Counted from the first letter of the stretch, positions 42,282-51,454 are shown. The stretch is DNA of 56,801 nucleotides from Alistipes sp. (GCA_017383445.1 JAFNXQ010000087.1:1-56801); one strand, 5' to 3'. The notes: generated from the letters alone by a model not told the origin. Numbers and translations: made by a program.

Positions 42282-43919
42282 ATGAAGAAGATGGTTAAGT
42301 TTTTAGCAACGGCTATGGCGGCCGTACTGATGGTGGGATGTACATCTACATTCCTCTCGTCGGCAGGTTTCTATGATGACCTCTATGCCACTCACGATAC
42401 CAACGCTATCGCTGCACGCCAGCGAGCAGAGGCCGAGGCACGAAAAGCCGAGGCGGAGGCACGCCGTGCCGAGGCAGCAGCACAGCAGGCTCAATGGGAG
42501 GCCGAGGCTGCACGTTATGAGGCTGAGGCGGCTCGCGAGCAGGCTTCATCGGCAAAACGCATCGTGGAGCAGAGCTATCGCACCGACTCTGACGGCATAA
42601 TCATCGTCGAGGACGAGGCTGCATACACCACTTACAGCAACCCTTACAGGGGTTATGTGGCGGACTCTTACGAGAGTGCCTATGCTCGCCGTCTGCGAGG
42701 CTTCAAGTCGGCATCGTACCGTATGCCCTCGAGCTATTACAACCTGCGTTACGGCGGTGCTTACACCTATGTAACAGCCTATGACCCCGCATATTACAAC
42801 ATTATGGTTGCGGGTGACCAGGTATGGGTTGAGCCAAAGTACATTACCTCGATGTTCGGCACCTGGGGTGCGGCAAATGCTACCATATATGCCTACTCGC
42901 CCTGGTACTACGGCTGGACAAGCTTCGACCCCTGGTACTATTCGTGGTGGGGATACCCTCACTACTCGTGGTATGACTGGAACTGGAACATCTGCTATCG
43001 CAGTCACTGGGGTTGGGGTATCGACCTCTGGTGGGGATGCGGCGGATACTACCACCCATACTATTACAGCCCCTACTGGGGACACTACTATCACCACAAC
43101 CACTACTGGGGCGGTCACCATCACGGAGGACACCACGGCCCAGACTATTGGGGTGGTCCTCGCTATGACAATCGTTACTACGGCTCTCGCGGCAACAGCC
43201 AGCGTATCGACGGCAACAAGTTCTCGTCAGGCAGTGGCACGCGTGGCACCGTAAACAGAGGCTCTGGTCGCAGCACGCCATATCGTTCGCCAAGCACGGG
43301 TAATGTATATGGTCAGGGTGGCTCACGAGGCAACAACTCGTCGGCAACGGTAAATCGCGGTGGCAGCACCACGACAAACCGCACACCGGGCTCGGTAAGT
43401 CGCGGTCAGGGAGGCTCTGCATCGCGTGGCAGCGGCTACACCAGCGGTAGTTCATCATCATCGCGTGGCACAAGTGGCACAAGCTATAACAGCGGCAGCT
43501 CGACATCACGCGGAAGTGGTACTTCATATCGCAGCGGCAGTTCAAACACTTCTCGCGGAGGAAGTTACAACAGTGGCAGCTCAAGCTCGTCGCGTAGCGG
43601 AAGTTACAACAGCGGCAGCTCATCGTCACGCCAGCAGGTAGGCAACTCATCGGGTTCGTCATCTTCTCGCGGTACGGCATATCGCCAGCAGCAGGAGAAG
43701 AAGAGTTCTTCGACAACATCACGTTCTTCATCAAGCTCATCTTCGAGCAGTTCTTCATCGCGTTCTTCATCGCGTAGCAGCAGTTACAGCAGTGGCAGCA
43801 GCAGTTACAGCAGCGGAAGCAGCTATGGCGGCTCTCGCGGTGGAGGTTACAGCGGTGGCGGCAGCTACGGCGGAGGTGGCTCTCGCGGCGGCGGCAGTTC
43901 ATCGCGTGGTGGCAGATAA
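42282..43919 (+). CDS. Low-complexity lipoprotein: coiled coil, Tyr/Trp/His-rich middle, Ser/Gly/Arg tail
   Basis: A 545-residue lipoprotein (Cys20). Residues about 40-90 are an Ala/Glu/Arg coiled coil. The middle (about 130-290) is very rich in Tyr and Trp, ending in a His/Gly-rich stretch with candidate metal-binding repeats (HHHGGHHG). The rest is Ser/Gly/Arg/Thr repeats such as SYNSGSSSS and RSSSRSS, about 250 residues without predicted fold. No family with known function is recognised. It may be a surface or periplasmic matrix protein. The tail's repetitive DNA makes copy-number change likely. It shares an operon with the FadL-like porin. Confidence 0.75.
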   Translation: MKKMVKFLATAMAAVLMVGCTSTFLSSAGFYDDLYATHDTNAIAARQRAEAEARKAEAEARRAEAAAQQAQWEAEAARYEAEAAREQASSAKRIVEQSYRTDSDGIIIVEDEAAYTTYSNPYRGYVADSYESAYARRLRGFKSASYRMPSSYYNLRYGGAYTYVTAYDPAYYNIMVAGDQVWVEPKYITSMFGTWGAANATIYAYSPWYYGWTSFDPWYYSWWGYPHYSWYDWNWNICYRSHWGWGIDLWWGCGGYYHPYYYSPYWGHYYHHNHYWGGHHHGGHHGPDYWGGPRYDNRYYGSRGNSQRIDGNKFSSGSGTRGTVNRGSGRSTPYRSPSTGNVYGQGGSRGNNSSATVNRGGSTTTNRTPGSVSRGQGGSASRGSGYTSGSSSSSRGTSGTSYNSGSSTSRGSGTSYRSGSSNTSRGGSYNSGSSSSSRSGSYNSGSSSSRQQVGNSSGSSSSRGTAYRQQQEKKSSSTTSRSSSSSSSSSSSSRSSSRSSSYSSGSSSYSSGSSYGGSRGGGYSGGGSYGGGGSRGGGSSSRGGR

Positions 43920-43927
43920 GATATAAA

Positions 43928-43958
43928 CGGGCAATCGGTCGCAGGGCCGCATTGCCCG
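43928..43958 (+). other. Intercistronic hairpin
   Basis: Perfect 8-bp stem CGGGCAAT / ATTGCCCG with a 15-base loop and no T tract, between the lipoprotein and the FadL-like gene. It is more likely an mRNA stabiliser or partial attenuator than a full terminator. Confidence 0.45.
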
Positions 43959-44005
43959 ATTATGGTAAATATTCAAGAGGGAAAACAACTGAAACACAAC
44001 AGAGT

Positions 44006-45664
44006 ATGAGATTTTTCAGAAAGATATGTATGGCAGCCGTGGCGATCTTCTCCACGCTGACCATTTCGGCACAGAACTTCGGCGGTCTGCTTTGGGATCG
44101 CGACGGTATGATGACAAGCGATATGTATGAGCTCTCGCAGGTGGGCTTCGGCTTCGGCTCGGCTCGTTCTATGGCTTTGGCAGGTGCCTTCACATCGTTG
44201 GGTGGCGACATCGCATCGATGGGTATCAACCCTGCGGGTTTGGGTATGTATCGCACCAACGAGGTGACTATATCGCCTATGTTGGGCTTCCAGCGTTCAA
44301 AGAACTCGGCAGAGAGCTGGGGCAAGAACCACGTCAATCGCTTCTCGATAGGTAATGCGGGCCTCGTGCTGAAGGTATATGAGCAGAGTGACACCAAGCT
44401 CGTGTCGATGAACTTCGGTATTGGCTACAACCGCATCGCCGACCTTAACTACCGTTATGGCTATCACTCGGCAAGCGACCCCTCGGTATCGCCTCTGCGT
44501 TCAATCACCGATGCCTTCTCGTTGCAGATGGGTCAGGGTGGCGTATTCCCACAGGAGCCTAACGGTCCGCTGAACTACGACCTCCGCGACTCATACTACT
44601 GGGGTGGCATACTGGCATATAACGGCTATCTGCTGGATGCCGAGCAGGACGCACAGGGTATGTACTGGACCAACGGCAACCGCATAGGTGCCAATGCCGG
44701 CGTAGGTCATACGTTAGGCGTGGAGTCGCGTGGTGCGATAAGCGAGATTGACATATCGCTGGGTATGAACTTCACGAACAAGCTCTATGTGGGTGCTACC
44801 CTCGGTATGCAGATTGTGGACTGGAAGCGTGGCTTCTACTACTCGGAGGACTACCTCTATGATGGTGGCGTGGCAGAGTACGCCGATGGCACTCCGCTGG
44901 CAGCCCCCGCCGAGTGGATGGACTACGACCAGATGGTGAACATCGCAGGTACGGGCATAAACTTCAAGATTGGTGCTATATACCGCCCGACACCATCGTT
45001 GCGTATAGGTATGGCGTTCCACACGCCTACAAGCTACTCGCTGGAACGCGACTATCAAGCATTTATGGGAACGAATTTCAGCCTTACAGAGAACAGCAAC
45101 GAAGGCGACCTGACACCCGTACTCTCCGACCAGGGCGAGAATGCGTGGGATATGAACTCGCCATCGCGACTGATGTTCGGTCTGTCGTACACCGTTGGCA
45201 AGGCGGCTCTTATATCGGTAGATTACGAACGCACGTGGTATAATGGTATCCGCATGCAGGGTGTGCCTAACGGATTTGATATCGCAGAGGAGGTATATCG
45301 CGAGCAGGTGAAGGATAGCTACAGGGCTGCCAACACGATACGCGTGGGTGGCGAGATTAAGCCACTGCCATTCCTCGCACTGCGTGCAGGATATGGTCTG
45401 CAAGCATCGATGCTGCGTCACGACAAGTCGGAGTATCAGGGTCGTCCGCAGACTTACAGAACCGAGGCGGTAACAGCCGGCATAGGCTTCTCATTCGGTC
45501 GCACGACACTCGACTTTGCATATCAGAACATACGCAACAAGATGACCGAGTACTACCTCTACTGGGCTGACGATGCTATGGGCGACGTGAATACCGAGTC
45601 ACCGCTGTACTCAACCTCGTTCCGCCGCCAATACGCTATCCTCACCATAGGATATCGTTTTTAG
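44006..45664 (+). CDS. OmpP1/FadL-family outer-membrane transport protein
   Basis: A 552-residue protein; ATG 44006 is chosen because a signal peptide (MRFFRKICM to ISAQ) starts there. The mature N-terminus and the segment SARSMALAGAF ... INPAGLGMYR are the hallmark of OMPP1/FadL/TodX barrels, followed by many amphipathic strands and a C-terminal aromatic residue (GYRF). FadL-like barrels move hydrophobic molecules laterally through the outer membrane. The substrate here is unknown. A terminator follows. Confidence 0.85.
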   Translation: MRFFRKICMAAVAIFSTLTISAQNFGGLLWDRDGMMTSDMYELSQVGFGFGSARSMALAGAFTSLGGDIASMGINPAGLGMYRTNEVTISPMLGFQRSKNSAESWGKNHVNRFSIGNAGLVLKVYEQSDTKLVSMNFGIGYNRIADLNYRYGYHSASDPSVSPLRSITDAFSLQMGQGGVFPQEPNGPLNYDLRDSYYWGGILAYNGYLLDAEQDAQGMYWTNGNRIGANAGVGHTLGVESRGAISEIDISLGMNFTNKLYVGATLGMQIVDWKRGFYYSEDYLYDGGVAEYADGTPLAAPAEWMDYDQMVNIAGTGINFKIGAIYRPTPSLRIGMAFHTPTSYSLERDYQAFMGTNFSLTENSNEGDLTPVLSDQGENAWDMNSPSRLMFGLSYTVGKAALISVDYERTWYNGIRMQGVPNGFDIAEEVYREQVKDSYRAANTIRVGGEIKPLPFLALRAGYGLQASMLRHDKSEYQGRPQTYRTEAVTAGIGFSFGRTTLDFAYQNIRNKMTEYYLYWADDAMGDVNTESPLYSTSFRRQYAILTIGYRF

Positions 45665-45692
45665 AGGCAGGAAGAGATAAGTCAAACAGAAT

Positions 45693-45729
45693 AAAGGGCT
45701 GTTCAACTTTCGGGTTGAACGGCCTTTTA
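45693..45729 (+). terminator. Intrinsic terminator after the FadL-like gene
   Basis: Stem AAAGGGCTGTTCAAC / GTTGAACGGCCTTT with one unpaired or G-T position and a 6-base loop, followed by TTTAT. Confidence 0.82.
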
Positions 45730-45760
45730 TGATTTCATCGGGTAAAATATACCGCATGAC

Positions 45761-45791
45761 TTGCTTTTCAGGGCGTGTCGGACTACTTTTG
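45761..45791 (+). promoter_or_regulatory. Promoter of the WG-repeat lipoprotein gene
   Basis: TTG at 45761-45763, 20-base spacer and TACTTTTG at 45784-45791. The start codon is 16 bases downstream of the -7 box, so the leader is about ten bases. Confidence 0.7.
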
Positions 45792-45807
45792 AGAAAACAA
45801 AAAAGCT

Positions 45808-46413
45808 ATGAAAATTCGTCTTGTAACAGCCCTGATGCTGGTGGTGGGCACGACAGCCTGCACATCTCTGTTCTACACAAACCAGACACCGCTATCGGGT
45901 CAGATGGAGGGTATCTCACGTATGATGACACCCACCGAAGACCCCGCAACGGGACTGTATGGCTACCTCGGCGACCTTGGAGTGTGGGTCATCAAGCCAC
46001 AATTCAAATCGGCACAGAGCTTCTCAAACGGCCTGGCTCGCGTCAAGCCGGGGAACTACTACGGAGCTATAAACCCGCTGGGTCAGTGGGTCATAAAGCC
46101 TGTTTTCTCATCGTCATCGGATTGCGACGAGGCTATCAGCTCAATCCACAAGGGACGTATGGCGGGCATCGAGCTGTGGTATGCACAAGACCCCGCAACC
46201 GAGCTTTACGGCTTCCTGAACCACTTTGGCGAGTGGCACATAACACCACAATATGAGAATGTACACAACTTCGACAGCGACGGATTTGCCGTTGTGAAGG
46301 TTGTGGGTGGTGGCTGGGGTGCAATAAACCGCCAGAACCAGATGGTCATACAGCCCAACTTCGATTACAGCTACAAGGCCGAAGATGCCCTGCGACGTCT
46401 GAAAAAGATGTAG
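45808..46413 (+). CDS. WG-repeat lipoprotein
   Basis: A 201-residue lipoprotein (lipobox TTAC, Cys18). Four WG-type beta-hairpin repeats are visible: LYGYLGDLGVWVIKPQF, YYGAINPLGQWVIKPVF, LYGFLNHFGEWHITPQY and GWGAINRQNQMVIQPNF. WG-repeat proteins are common in Bacteroidetes; their role is mostly unknown. It is a single-gene unit with its own promoter. Confidence 0.78.
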   Translation: MKIRLVTALMLVVGTTACTSLFYTNQTPLSGQMEGISRMMTPTEDPATGLYGYLGDLGVWVIKPQFKSAQSFSNGLARVKPGNYYGAINPLGQWVIKPVFSSSSDCDEAISSIHKGRMAGIELWYAQDPATELYGFLNHFGEWHITPQYENVHNFDSDGFAVVKVVGGGWGAINRQNQMVIQPNFDYSYKAEDALRRLKKM

Positions 46414-46537
46414 GCAAACACATTCGGCATTATATCGTTTAGACTCTCACGTCGGGCAAAGCCCTCCTCAGAGTGACGGAAAAACAAATGCGTGAGAATC
46501 TAAAAAATATTACTCTTTGTCTTATTCCGAATAAAAA

Positions 46538-46565
46538 AAGAGCCTGTCCTTTTGGACAGGCTCTT
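46538..46565 (-). terminator. Intrinsic terminator of the minus-strand three-gene operon
   Basis: Perfect 12-bp stem AAGAGCCTGTCC / GGACAGGCTCTT with a 4-base loop. On the minus strand it is followed by seven T. It may also stop weak read-through from the plus-strand WG gene. Confidence 0.88.
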
Positions 46566-46587
46566 GTATTTATAGGCAGCGGAACAA

Positions 46588-46992
46588 TTATTTACCCATT
46601 GTAGCTTTCCACTCGCCCTTGTCGTTGAGAACCATCTTCACATCCTGAGTCTCATCGGTGCCATCACCATAAATCATCTTTACCTTAACGGTTGCACTCT
46701 GGCCATCCTCGGCGATAACCTCCTCGAGAGTCTCGACAGCCTTCAAGCCGCCCTTCTTCTCCAACTTAGGAGCCATCTTCTCAGAGAGCAACGACACGAT
46801 CATAGCCTTTGCCTGCTCCAGCTCCTCGGGCTTGACATTGTTGTACTGGAAACAATCGGCAACAGCCTCATAGTTACCATCAATTATCAATGAGTAGATT
46901 TCGGTAACAGCATCACTTGGTGTGTTAGAGCCACCACAAGAGGCTACGAAAAGAGCCGCAGCCATTGCGAACATAGTGAGAATCTTCTTCAT
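46588..46992 (-). CDS. DUF4878-like small lipoprotein
   Basis: A 134-residue lipoprotein (lipobox ASC, Cys19) with the DUF4878 pattern: helical start (PSDAVTEIYSLIIDGNYEAV), then beta strands with ATVKVKMIYGDG and a C-terminal DVKMVLNDKGEWKA. This cystatin/NTF2-like fold occurs in many small exported proteins. Last gene of a minus-strand operon, 35 bases after the previous one. Confidence 0.8.
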   Translation of the reverse strand: MKKILTMFAMAAALFVASCGGSNTPSDAVTEIYSLIIDGNYEAVADCFQYNNVKPEELEQAKAMIVSLLSEKMAPKLEKKGGLKAVETLEEVIAEDGQSATVKVKMIYGDGTDETQDVKMVLNDKGEWKATMGK

Positions 46993-47027
46993 AGTAGTAA
47001 GTTTTAAGTGTTAGAGTGTTAATTCTA

Positions 47028-47300
47028 TTAAACGGTTTCTTTCTCCTCATTCTCTGCCTTCGGAGCATCCTCCGTAACGGGCTCCGCAGCGGGCTGTGCA
47101 GCTGCCTCGGCAGCCTTCTTCTCGTTGTTGCGATTAACGAAGAACTTCACAATCCACCATATAATGGCGATACCGATTACAAAGATAATAGATAAAATGA
47201 AAACTACAATACCTACAGCACGTGCAGCATCAACACCCAAGCCGAAACCAGAAGCACAAACACGCCACCAGCCTCCAATCAAACCTAATTTGTTGCTCAT
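47028..47300 (-). CDS. Small single-pass membrane protein, unknown
   Basis: A 90-residue protein with one strong transmembrane segment (about residues 28-52), a Gly-rich N-terminus (LGLIGGWWRV) and an Ala/Glu-rich cytoplasmic-type tail (KKAAEAAAQPAAEP). No family recognised. It is placed between two envelope genes on the same strand with gaps of 30-35 bases, which supports a real gene. Confidence 0.65.
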   Translation of the reverse strand: MSNKLGLIGGWWRVCASGFGLGVDAARAVGIVVFILSIIFVIGIAIIWWIVKFFVNRNNEKKAAEAAAQPAAEPVTEDAPKAENEEKETV

Positions 47301-47330
47301 AACAATTGTTTTTTATGGATTAATATTCCG

Positions 47331-48500
47331 TTAATAATGAATCTCTTCATAGACACGACCATTGCGATAGACGCGGCGACGGTAGCCCAGCATCATAAAG
47401 ATCAGGATTGTACCGACGACCACAAGTATCTGCCAGATGATTTGCACGATAAGGGTAATCATAGCAATAGCCGAGATGAGGCAGCCGATGATATAGACAA
47501 TCGAGAAGATTGTTACCCACAGACCCGACACCGCACCGAAGTTCCTGACATTGCGGCGGAACGATATCACAAGACCCACACCCAGCGTCACAAGGAATCC
47601 TCCAACGCCCAGAACATCCATAAGGATAGTGTTTTCAAGGTCCATAGAGCCCAGAATGAGGATTATCACAATCAGGACCGGAATACAGAGTGCCAGACTC
47701 CATGCTGCGGGTTTGAGGCTGATTTTGCGATTGTCGTCATCGGGGTCGTCGTTGCCCTCAAACAGCACCTTCTCGTAGAGCTTGATGCTATAAACCTGTG
47801 CAGCAATCATAAGTGCAAAGGGGAAGACCCTGAACAGCGAGCCGAAGAAGCCGTAGCGTTCGTACTCGCACCACCAGAACATATCGCCACCGAACTTGAT
47901 ATAGCCGTAGATCTCAATCAGCGAGAATACAAGGATAGCCGCAGGTATTACAATCAGGACAATGGTGCGTAGCGACTTCATACCACACATAAAGTAGAGC
48001 AGAGCCACCACAGCAGCTGCACCCATAACCAAGAGCATCATCCACAATGCCGACGACGAGCCATAGAAGCGACCCGCAGGCGTGTTCATCTTGTTGTTTT
48101 TGCCCTGCGTCATAAACGAGAGCTCCTCACGATCGGCCGCATCGGCCAATCGTACCTCACTCGTGGTAGCACAATAAAACTTGCCTTCATGCTCGAAGAT
48201 ATAACGAAAACCATCGACAAAGGTTACGGGAGTGAAGGTGTAACCACGGTCGAAAAACACCTTCGCGGCCTTCTTTGGAGCCACATAGTTGTTGCCCGAC
48301 TTGGTGAGCTCCTTGCACTCAATGCCCTTGCCGCCCCACGGCTCGATGACGAGCTTCACCTCGCGAGAGGCAAGCGTCTTTTGAATCAGGGCTGTACGTT
48401 CCTCCGACGACAAAATCTCCTTCTTCTCCTCATTCTCCTTGGCCGAAAGGGTCAGCACACCCATAAACAGCACAGAGAGTAATAATAAAAGTCGTTTCAT
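47331..48500 (-). CDS. Polytopic membrane protein with exported N-terminal domain, unknown
   Basis: A 389-residue protein. A signal peptide (first 20 residues) is followed by about 130 residues outside the cytoplasm that include YIFEHEGKFYCAT, then about seven or eight transmembrane segments from residue 150 to 370 and a short basic tail. The family is not recognised. It is the first gene of the minus-strand operon with the 90-residue membrane protein and the DUF4878 lipoprotein, so the three may form an envelope complex. Confidence 0.7.
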   Translation of the reverse strand: MKRLLLLLSVLFMGVLTLSAKENEEKKEILSSEERTALIQKTLASREVKLVIEPWGGKGIECKELTKSGNNYVAPKKAAKVFFDRGYTFTPVTFVDGFRYIFEHEGKFYCATTSEVRLADAADREELSFMTQGKNNKMNTPAGRFYGSSSALWMMLLVMGAAAVVALLYFMCGMKSLRTIVLIVIPAAILVFSLIEIYGYIKFGGDMFWWCEYERYGFFGSLFRVFPFALMIAAQVYSIKLYEKVLFEGNDDPDDDNRKISLKPAAWSLALCIPVLIVIILILGSMDLENTILMDVLGVGGFLVTLGVGLVISFRRNVRNFGAVSGLWVTIFSIVYIIGCLISAIAMITLIVQIIWQILVVVGTILIFMMLGYRRRVYRNGRVYEEIHY

Positions 48501-48530
48501 ATATTCAGTTTTTGTGTGTTAGCGGTATTA

Positions 48531-48538
48531 CAAAGTTA
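48531..48538 (-). promoter_or_regulatory. Candidate -7 box of the minus-strand operon
   Basis: On the minus strand TAACTTTG matches TAnnTTTG, 30 bases before the 389-residue gene. The expected -33 TTG is missing because that space is taken up by the AraC-gene terminator; promoter and terminator overlap here. Confidence 0.45.
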
Positions 48539-48563
48539 AAAAGGTCACCCTCGGGCGACCTTT
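48536..48563 (-). terminator. Intrinsic terminator of the AraC-family gene
   Basis: Read on the minus strand: AAAGGTCGCC / GGTGACCTTT with one G-T pair, a 4-base loop and five T. It lies 30 bases after the AraC gene stop. Confidence 0.78.
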
Positions 48564-48592
48564 CATTGCATCAAAAACGACCTTGCAGACTG

Positions 48593-49657
48593 TCAAATCT
48601 CCCCCTGCGGATGCTTTTCAGCGAGAATCCTGTTGCGATATTCGACATAGGAACAATCCATAGCACGCACAAAGACCCGTCGGAAAGTCGATATGGAATT
48701 AAAGCCACACGACTCGGCCACCTCGACCATCGTCAGCGTGCTGTCGGGGTCGTTCAGCAGAGCCAACGCCGCCTCCATACGGAAGCCGTTGATGTAGTCG
48801 TAGAAGGTTGTGTGAAGCGTATTGTTAAGATAGTTTGACAGATAGGTACGATTGGTACCCACAAGTGCGGCCAGGTCGGGAAGCGTCAGATGAGGCTCCA
48901 TCCACACCCTCTTCTCACGCATAAGCTCATCAAGATTGTGTTCGAGCAGCGTCGTAACCAGATCGTCGCCTTCCGGCTTCACATTTACGGCAGATGTGGG
49001 TGCAAGCTGCGGGGCCCGCTGACGGTCAGCGAAATAGAGTATCACAACCCACAGAAGCAGGAGCAACAGCTGATAACAGCTATCGACAACCCACGACGAA
49101 TAGTAGCAGGAGATAATCCACACCACCAGACACGCTGCCAGCATAACGGCCACGCCTTTGAGCCATCGCACGTGCACATACTCGATATTGGAGAAGTTCT
49201 CCCTCAACATACGGTTGTAGCGACGCACCGCATAGACCATATAGATAGTGAAACCTATTGAATAGCAGACTACAAATATGAAGGTGGCGTGCATAATCCA
49301 CTCCGCCTCGGTAAGGGCGTAGGCAGAGATAGACAACAGAAATGGAGAGACAAGCACGAAGGCCCGTCGAAGGGTAAACCACCCCGGATTGAGCAGCTCG
49401 ATGACGAAGCTGCAACCCGCCGTCACCGCTGTCATATCGATAAGAATCAGCAGATTGGAGATGTAGTTATCGCGAAAGACCGGTGTCACATAAAAGACCA
49501 GATCCTTTGCTTCGAGAAAGAACCAATAGAGCAGCACATAACCGCAGACGCGTTCCAGACGGGATGCGTTATCACGGCTGACACGATGAAGACCGGCTAC
49601 AAGAAAGTACATTGTAACCATTCCGTGTATGAAGTAAAAGAGTCTTTCGTCGAGCAT
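48593..49657 (-). CDS. Membrane-anchored AraC-family transcriptional regulator
   Basis: A 354-residue protein. The start at 49657 (MLDERLFYF) is chosen because a promoter box lies only about 35 bases upstream, which rules out longer versions. Residues about 8-230 hold six or seven transmembrane helices. A linker follows, then a C-terminal AraC domain with two helix-turn-helix motifs (LPDLAALVGTNRTYLSNYLN and MVEVAESCGFNSISTFRRVF). Such proteins sense a membrane or external signal without phosphotransfer. The target genes are unknown; the divergent neighbour is proS and the downstream operon encodes envelope proteins. It is probably autoregulated through the palindrome in its promoter. Confidence 0.85.
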   Translation of the reverse strand: MLDERLFYFIHGMVTMYFLVAGLHRVSRDNASRLERVCGYVLLYWFFLEAKDLVFYVTPVFRDNYISNLLILIDMTAVTAGCSFVIELLNPGWFTLRRAFVLVSPFLLSISAYALTEAEWIMHATFIFVVCYSIGFTIYMVYAVRRYNRMLRENFSNIEYVHVRWLKGVAVMLAACLVVWIISCYYSSWVVDSCYQLLLLLLWVVILYFADRQRAPQLAPTSAVNVKPEGDDLVTTLLEHNLDELMREKRVWMEPHLTLPDLAALVGTNRTYLSNYLNNTLHTTFYDYINGFRMEAALALLNDPDSTLTMVEVAESCGFNSISTFRRVFVRAMDCSYVEYRNRILAEKHPQGEI

Positions 49658-49690
49658 CGTGTTGCGGATAAAGTGGGTTAGAAAGATAAA

Positions 49691-49723
49691 CAAATTTAGA
49701 GAGAATTTTCTCTCTACCCAAAA
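49691..49723 (-). promoter_or_regulatory. Promoter of the AraC-family gene
   Basis: On the minus strand TTTTG at 49723-49719, a 20-base spacer and TAAATTTG at 49698-49691. This fits the Bacteroidales consensus and fixes the gene start at 49657. Confidence 0.72.
49697..49716. promoter_or_regulatory. 20-bp palindrome in the AraC promoter spacer: candidate operator
   Basis: TAGAGAGAA-TT-TTCTCTCTA is a perfect inverted repeat with 9-bp arms. It fills almost the whole spacer between -33 and -7 elements, the position where a bound dimer would block RNA polymerase. Confidence 0.55.
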
Positions 49724-49888
49724 CCAACCCCGAAAAACAACGTTGCAAATCGTACAAATTGGCCAATTGTAGGATTGATACCATATTTGGGCCATATCGG
49801 ATATGCGTTGCGAGGCGGTCAGAAGGCCGAAATAGGTACTTACAAGAAAAAAATGGAGCCTATTTGCCTTTGTTATGCAAAAAATGGT

Positions 49889-49906
49889 TAATTTTGCAAG
49901 CAAAAT
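49889..49906 (+). promoter_or_regulatory. Candidate proS promoter -7 box overlapped by a palindrome
   Basis: TAATTTTG at 49889-49896 matches TAnnTTTG; TTG at 49864-49866 lies 22 bases upstream, slightly far. The 16-bp palindrome ATTTTGC-AA-GCAAAAT (49891-49906) overlaps the box and could be an operator. Confidence 0.45.
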
Positions 49907-49943
49907 TGTCAAAACGATAGGAAATTAACAATCAACATAATAT

Positions 49944-51431
49944 ATGGCAGTAGAACTTAAAGACTTGACCAAAGTAGAGGACAACTACTCGAAATGGTAC
50001 AACGAATTGGTCGTAAAGGCCGGACTGGCAGAGAACTCTGCTGTGAGAGGCTGTATGGTTATCAAACCCTATGGTTACGCTATCTGGGAGAAGATGCAGC
50101 GTGCCCTTGACGATATGTTCAAGGCTACGGGACACGAGAACGCCTACTTCCCTCTCTTTATTCCAAAGTCATTCTTCTCGCGTGAGGCCTCTCACGTCGA
50201 GGGCTTCGCAAAGGAGTGTGCCGTGGTGACACACTATCGTCTGATGAACTCGTCACAGGGCGAGGGTGTCGTGGTGGATCCATCGGCGAAGCTGGAGGAG
50301 GAGCTTATCGTACGCCCCACCTCGGAGACTATCATCTGGAACACCTACAAGAACTGGATTACATCATACCGCGACCTGCCCATCCTCTGCAACCAGTGGG
50401 CTAATGTGGTGCGTTGGGAGATGCGTACGCGTCTGTTCCTGCGTACTGCCGAGTTCCTCTGGCAGGAGGGTCACACGGCACACGCCACAAGCGAGGAGGC
50501 ACAGGAGGAGGCTATGCGTATGATTCGCGTATATCAGGACTTCGCCGAGAACTGGATGGGCGTGCCTGTTGTGGTGGGTCACAAGTCACCCAACGAACGA
50601 TTTGCCGGTGCGGAGGATACTCTCACAATCGAGGCTCTGATGCAGGACGGTAAGGCGTTGCAGAGTGGTACATCGCACTTCCTCGGTCAGAACTTCGCCA
50701 AGGCGTTTGACGTGACCTACACCACCAAGGAGGGTAAGCAGGAGTATGTATGGGCTACATCGTGGGGCGTATCGACCCGTCTGATGGGTGCATTGATTAT
50801 GGCTCACTCTGATAACAACGGTCTGGTGTTGCCTCCGAAATTGGCTCCTATTCAGGTGGCTATGGTGCCTATCTACAAGGGCGAGGAGCAGTTGAAGGTG
50901 ATGACCGAGAAGATGGAGGCTATCGCTGCGGAGTTGCGTAAGCGAGGCATCAGCGTCAAGGTCGATGCACGCGACAATGTGCGTTCGGGCTTCAAGTTCG
51001 CCGAGTATGAGTTGAAGGGTGTTCCCGTGCGTCTGGCACTCGGCCCACGCGACCTGGAGAACGGCACTATCGAGCTGGCACGCCGTGATACTCTCTCGAA
51101 GGAGGTTGTTCCGCAGGAGGGCCTCGTGGATCGTATCGTGGCTCTTATGGACGAGATTCAGACCAACATCTACCAGAAGGCTCTGGACTTCCGTAACTCG
51201 ATGATTACCAAGGCTGACACTTGGGAGGAGTTTATCGACATTCTCGACAACAAGGGCGGTTTCGTGTCGGCTCACTGGGACGGCACACCCGAGACCGAGC
51301 AGGCTATCAAGGATGCTACGAAGGCTACAATCCGCTGTATCCCCATCGACCTTGTTGATGAGGAGGAGGGCAAGTGTATCTTCAGCGGCAAGCCCTCACA
51401 CCGCCGCGTATTGTTCGCAAGAAGTTATTAA
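49944..51431 (+). CDS. proS: Prolyl-tRNA synthetase (archaeal/eukaryote-like type)
   Basis: A 495-residue class II aminoacyl-tRNA synthetase charging tRNA-Pro. Motif 2 ([23 protein letters not shown]) and motif 3 region ([16 protein letters not shown]) are present. There is no insertion domain between motifs 2 and 3 and there is a C-terminal zinc-like extension ending in Tyr, which defines the archaeal/eukaryote-like type. That is the type normally found in Bacteroidetes. The terminator after it is shared with the convergent tpiA. Confidence 0.97.
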   Translation: MAVELKDLTKVEDNYSKWYNELVVKAGLAENSAVRGCMVIKPYGYAIWEKMQRALDDMFKATGHENAYFPLFIPKSFFSREASHVEGFAKECAVVTHYRLMNSSQGEGVVVDPSAKLEEELIVRPTSETIIWNTYKNWITSYRDLPILCNQWANVVRWEMRTRLFLRTAEFLWQEGHTAHATSEEAQEEAMRMIRVYQDFAENWMGVPVVVGHKSPNERFAGAEDTLTIEALMQDGKALQSGTSHFLGQNFAKAFDVTYTTKEGKQEYVWATSWGVSTRLMGALIMAHSDNNGLVLPPKLAPIQVAMVPIYKGEEQLKVMTEKMEAIAAELRKRGISVKVDARDNVRSGFKFAEYELKGVPVRLALGPRDLENGTIELARRDTLSKEVVPQEGLVDRIVALMDEIQTNIYQKALDFRNSMITKADTWEEFIDILDNKGGFVSAHWDGTPETEQAIKDATKATIRCIPIDLVDEEEGKCIFSGKPSHRRVLFARSY

Positions 51432-51454
51432 TAAAAGCATATATAAGGTGCAAC

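Noticed and set aside
42880..43902. 340-codon minus-strand frame rich in Cys, Arg and His
   Set aside because: It is the antisense translation of the Ser/Gly/Arg repeats of the lipoprotein; its composition is an artefact of the repeats.
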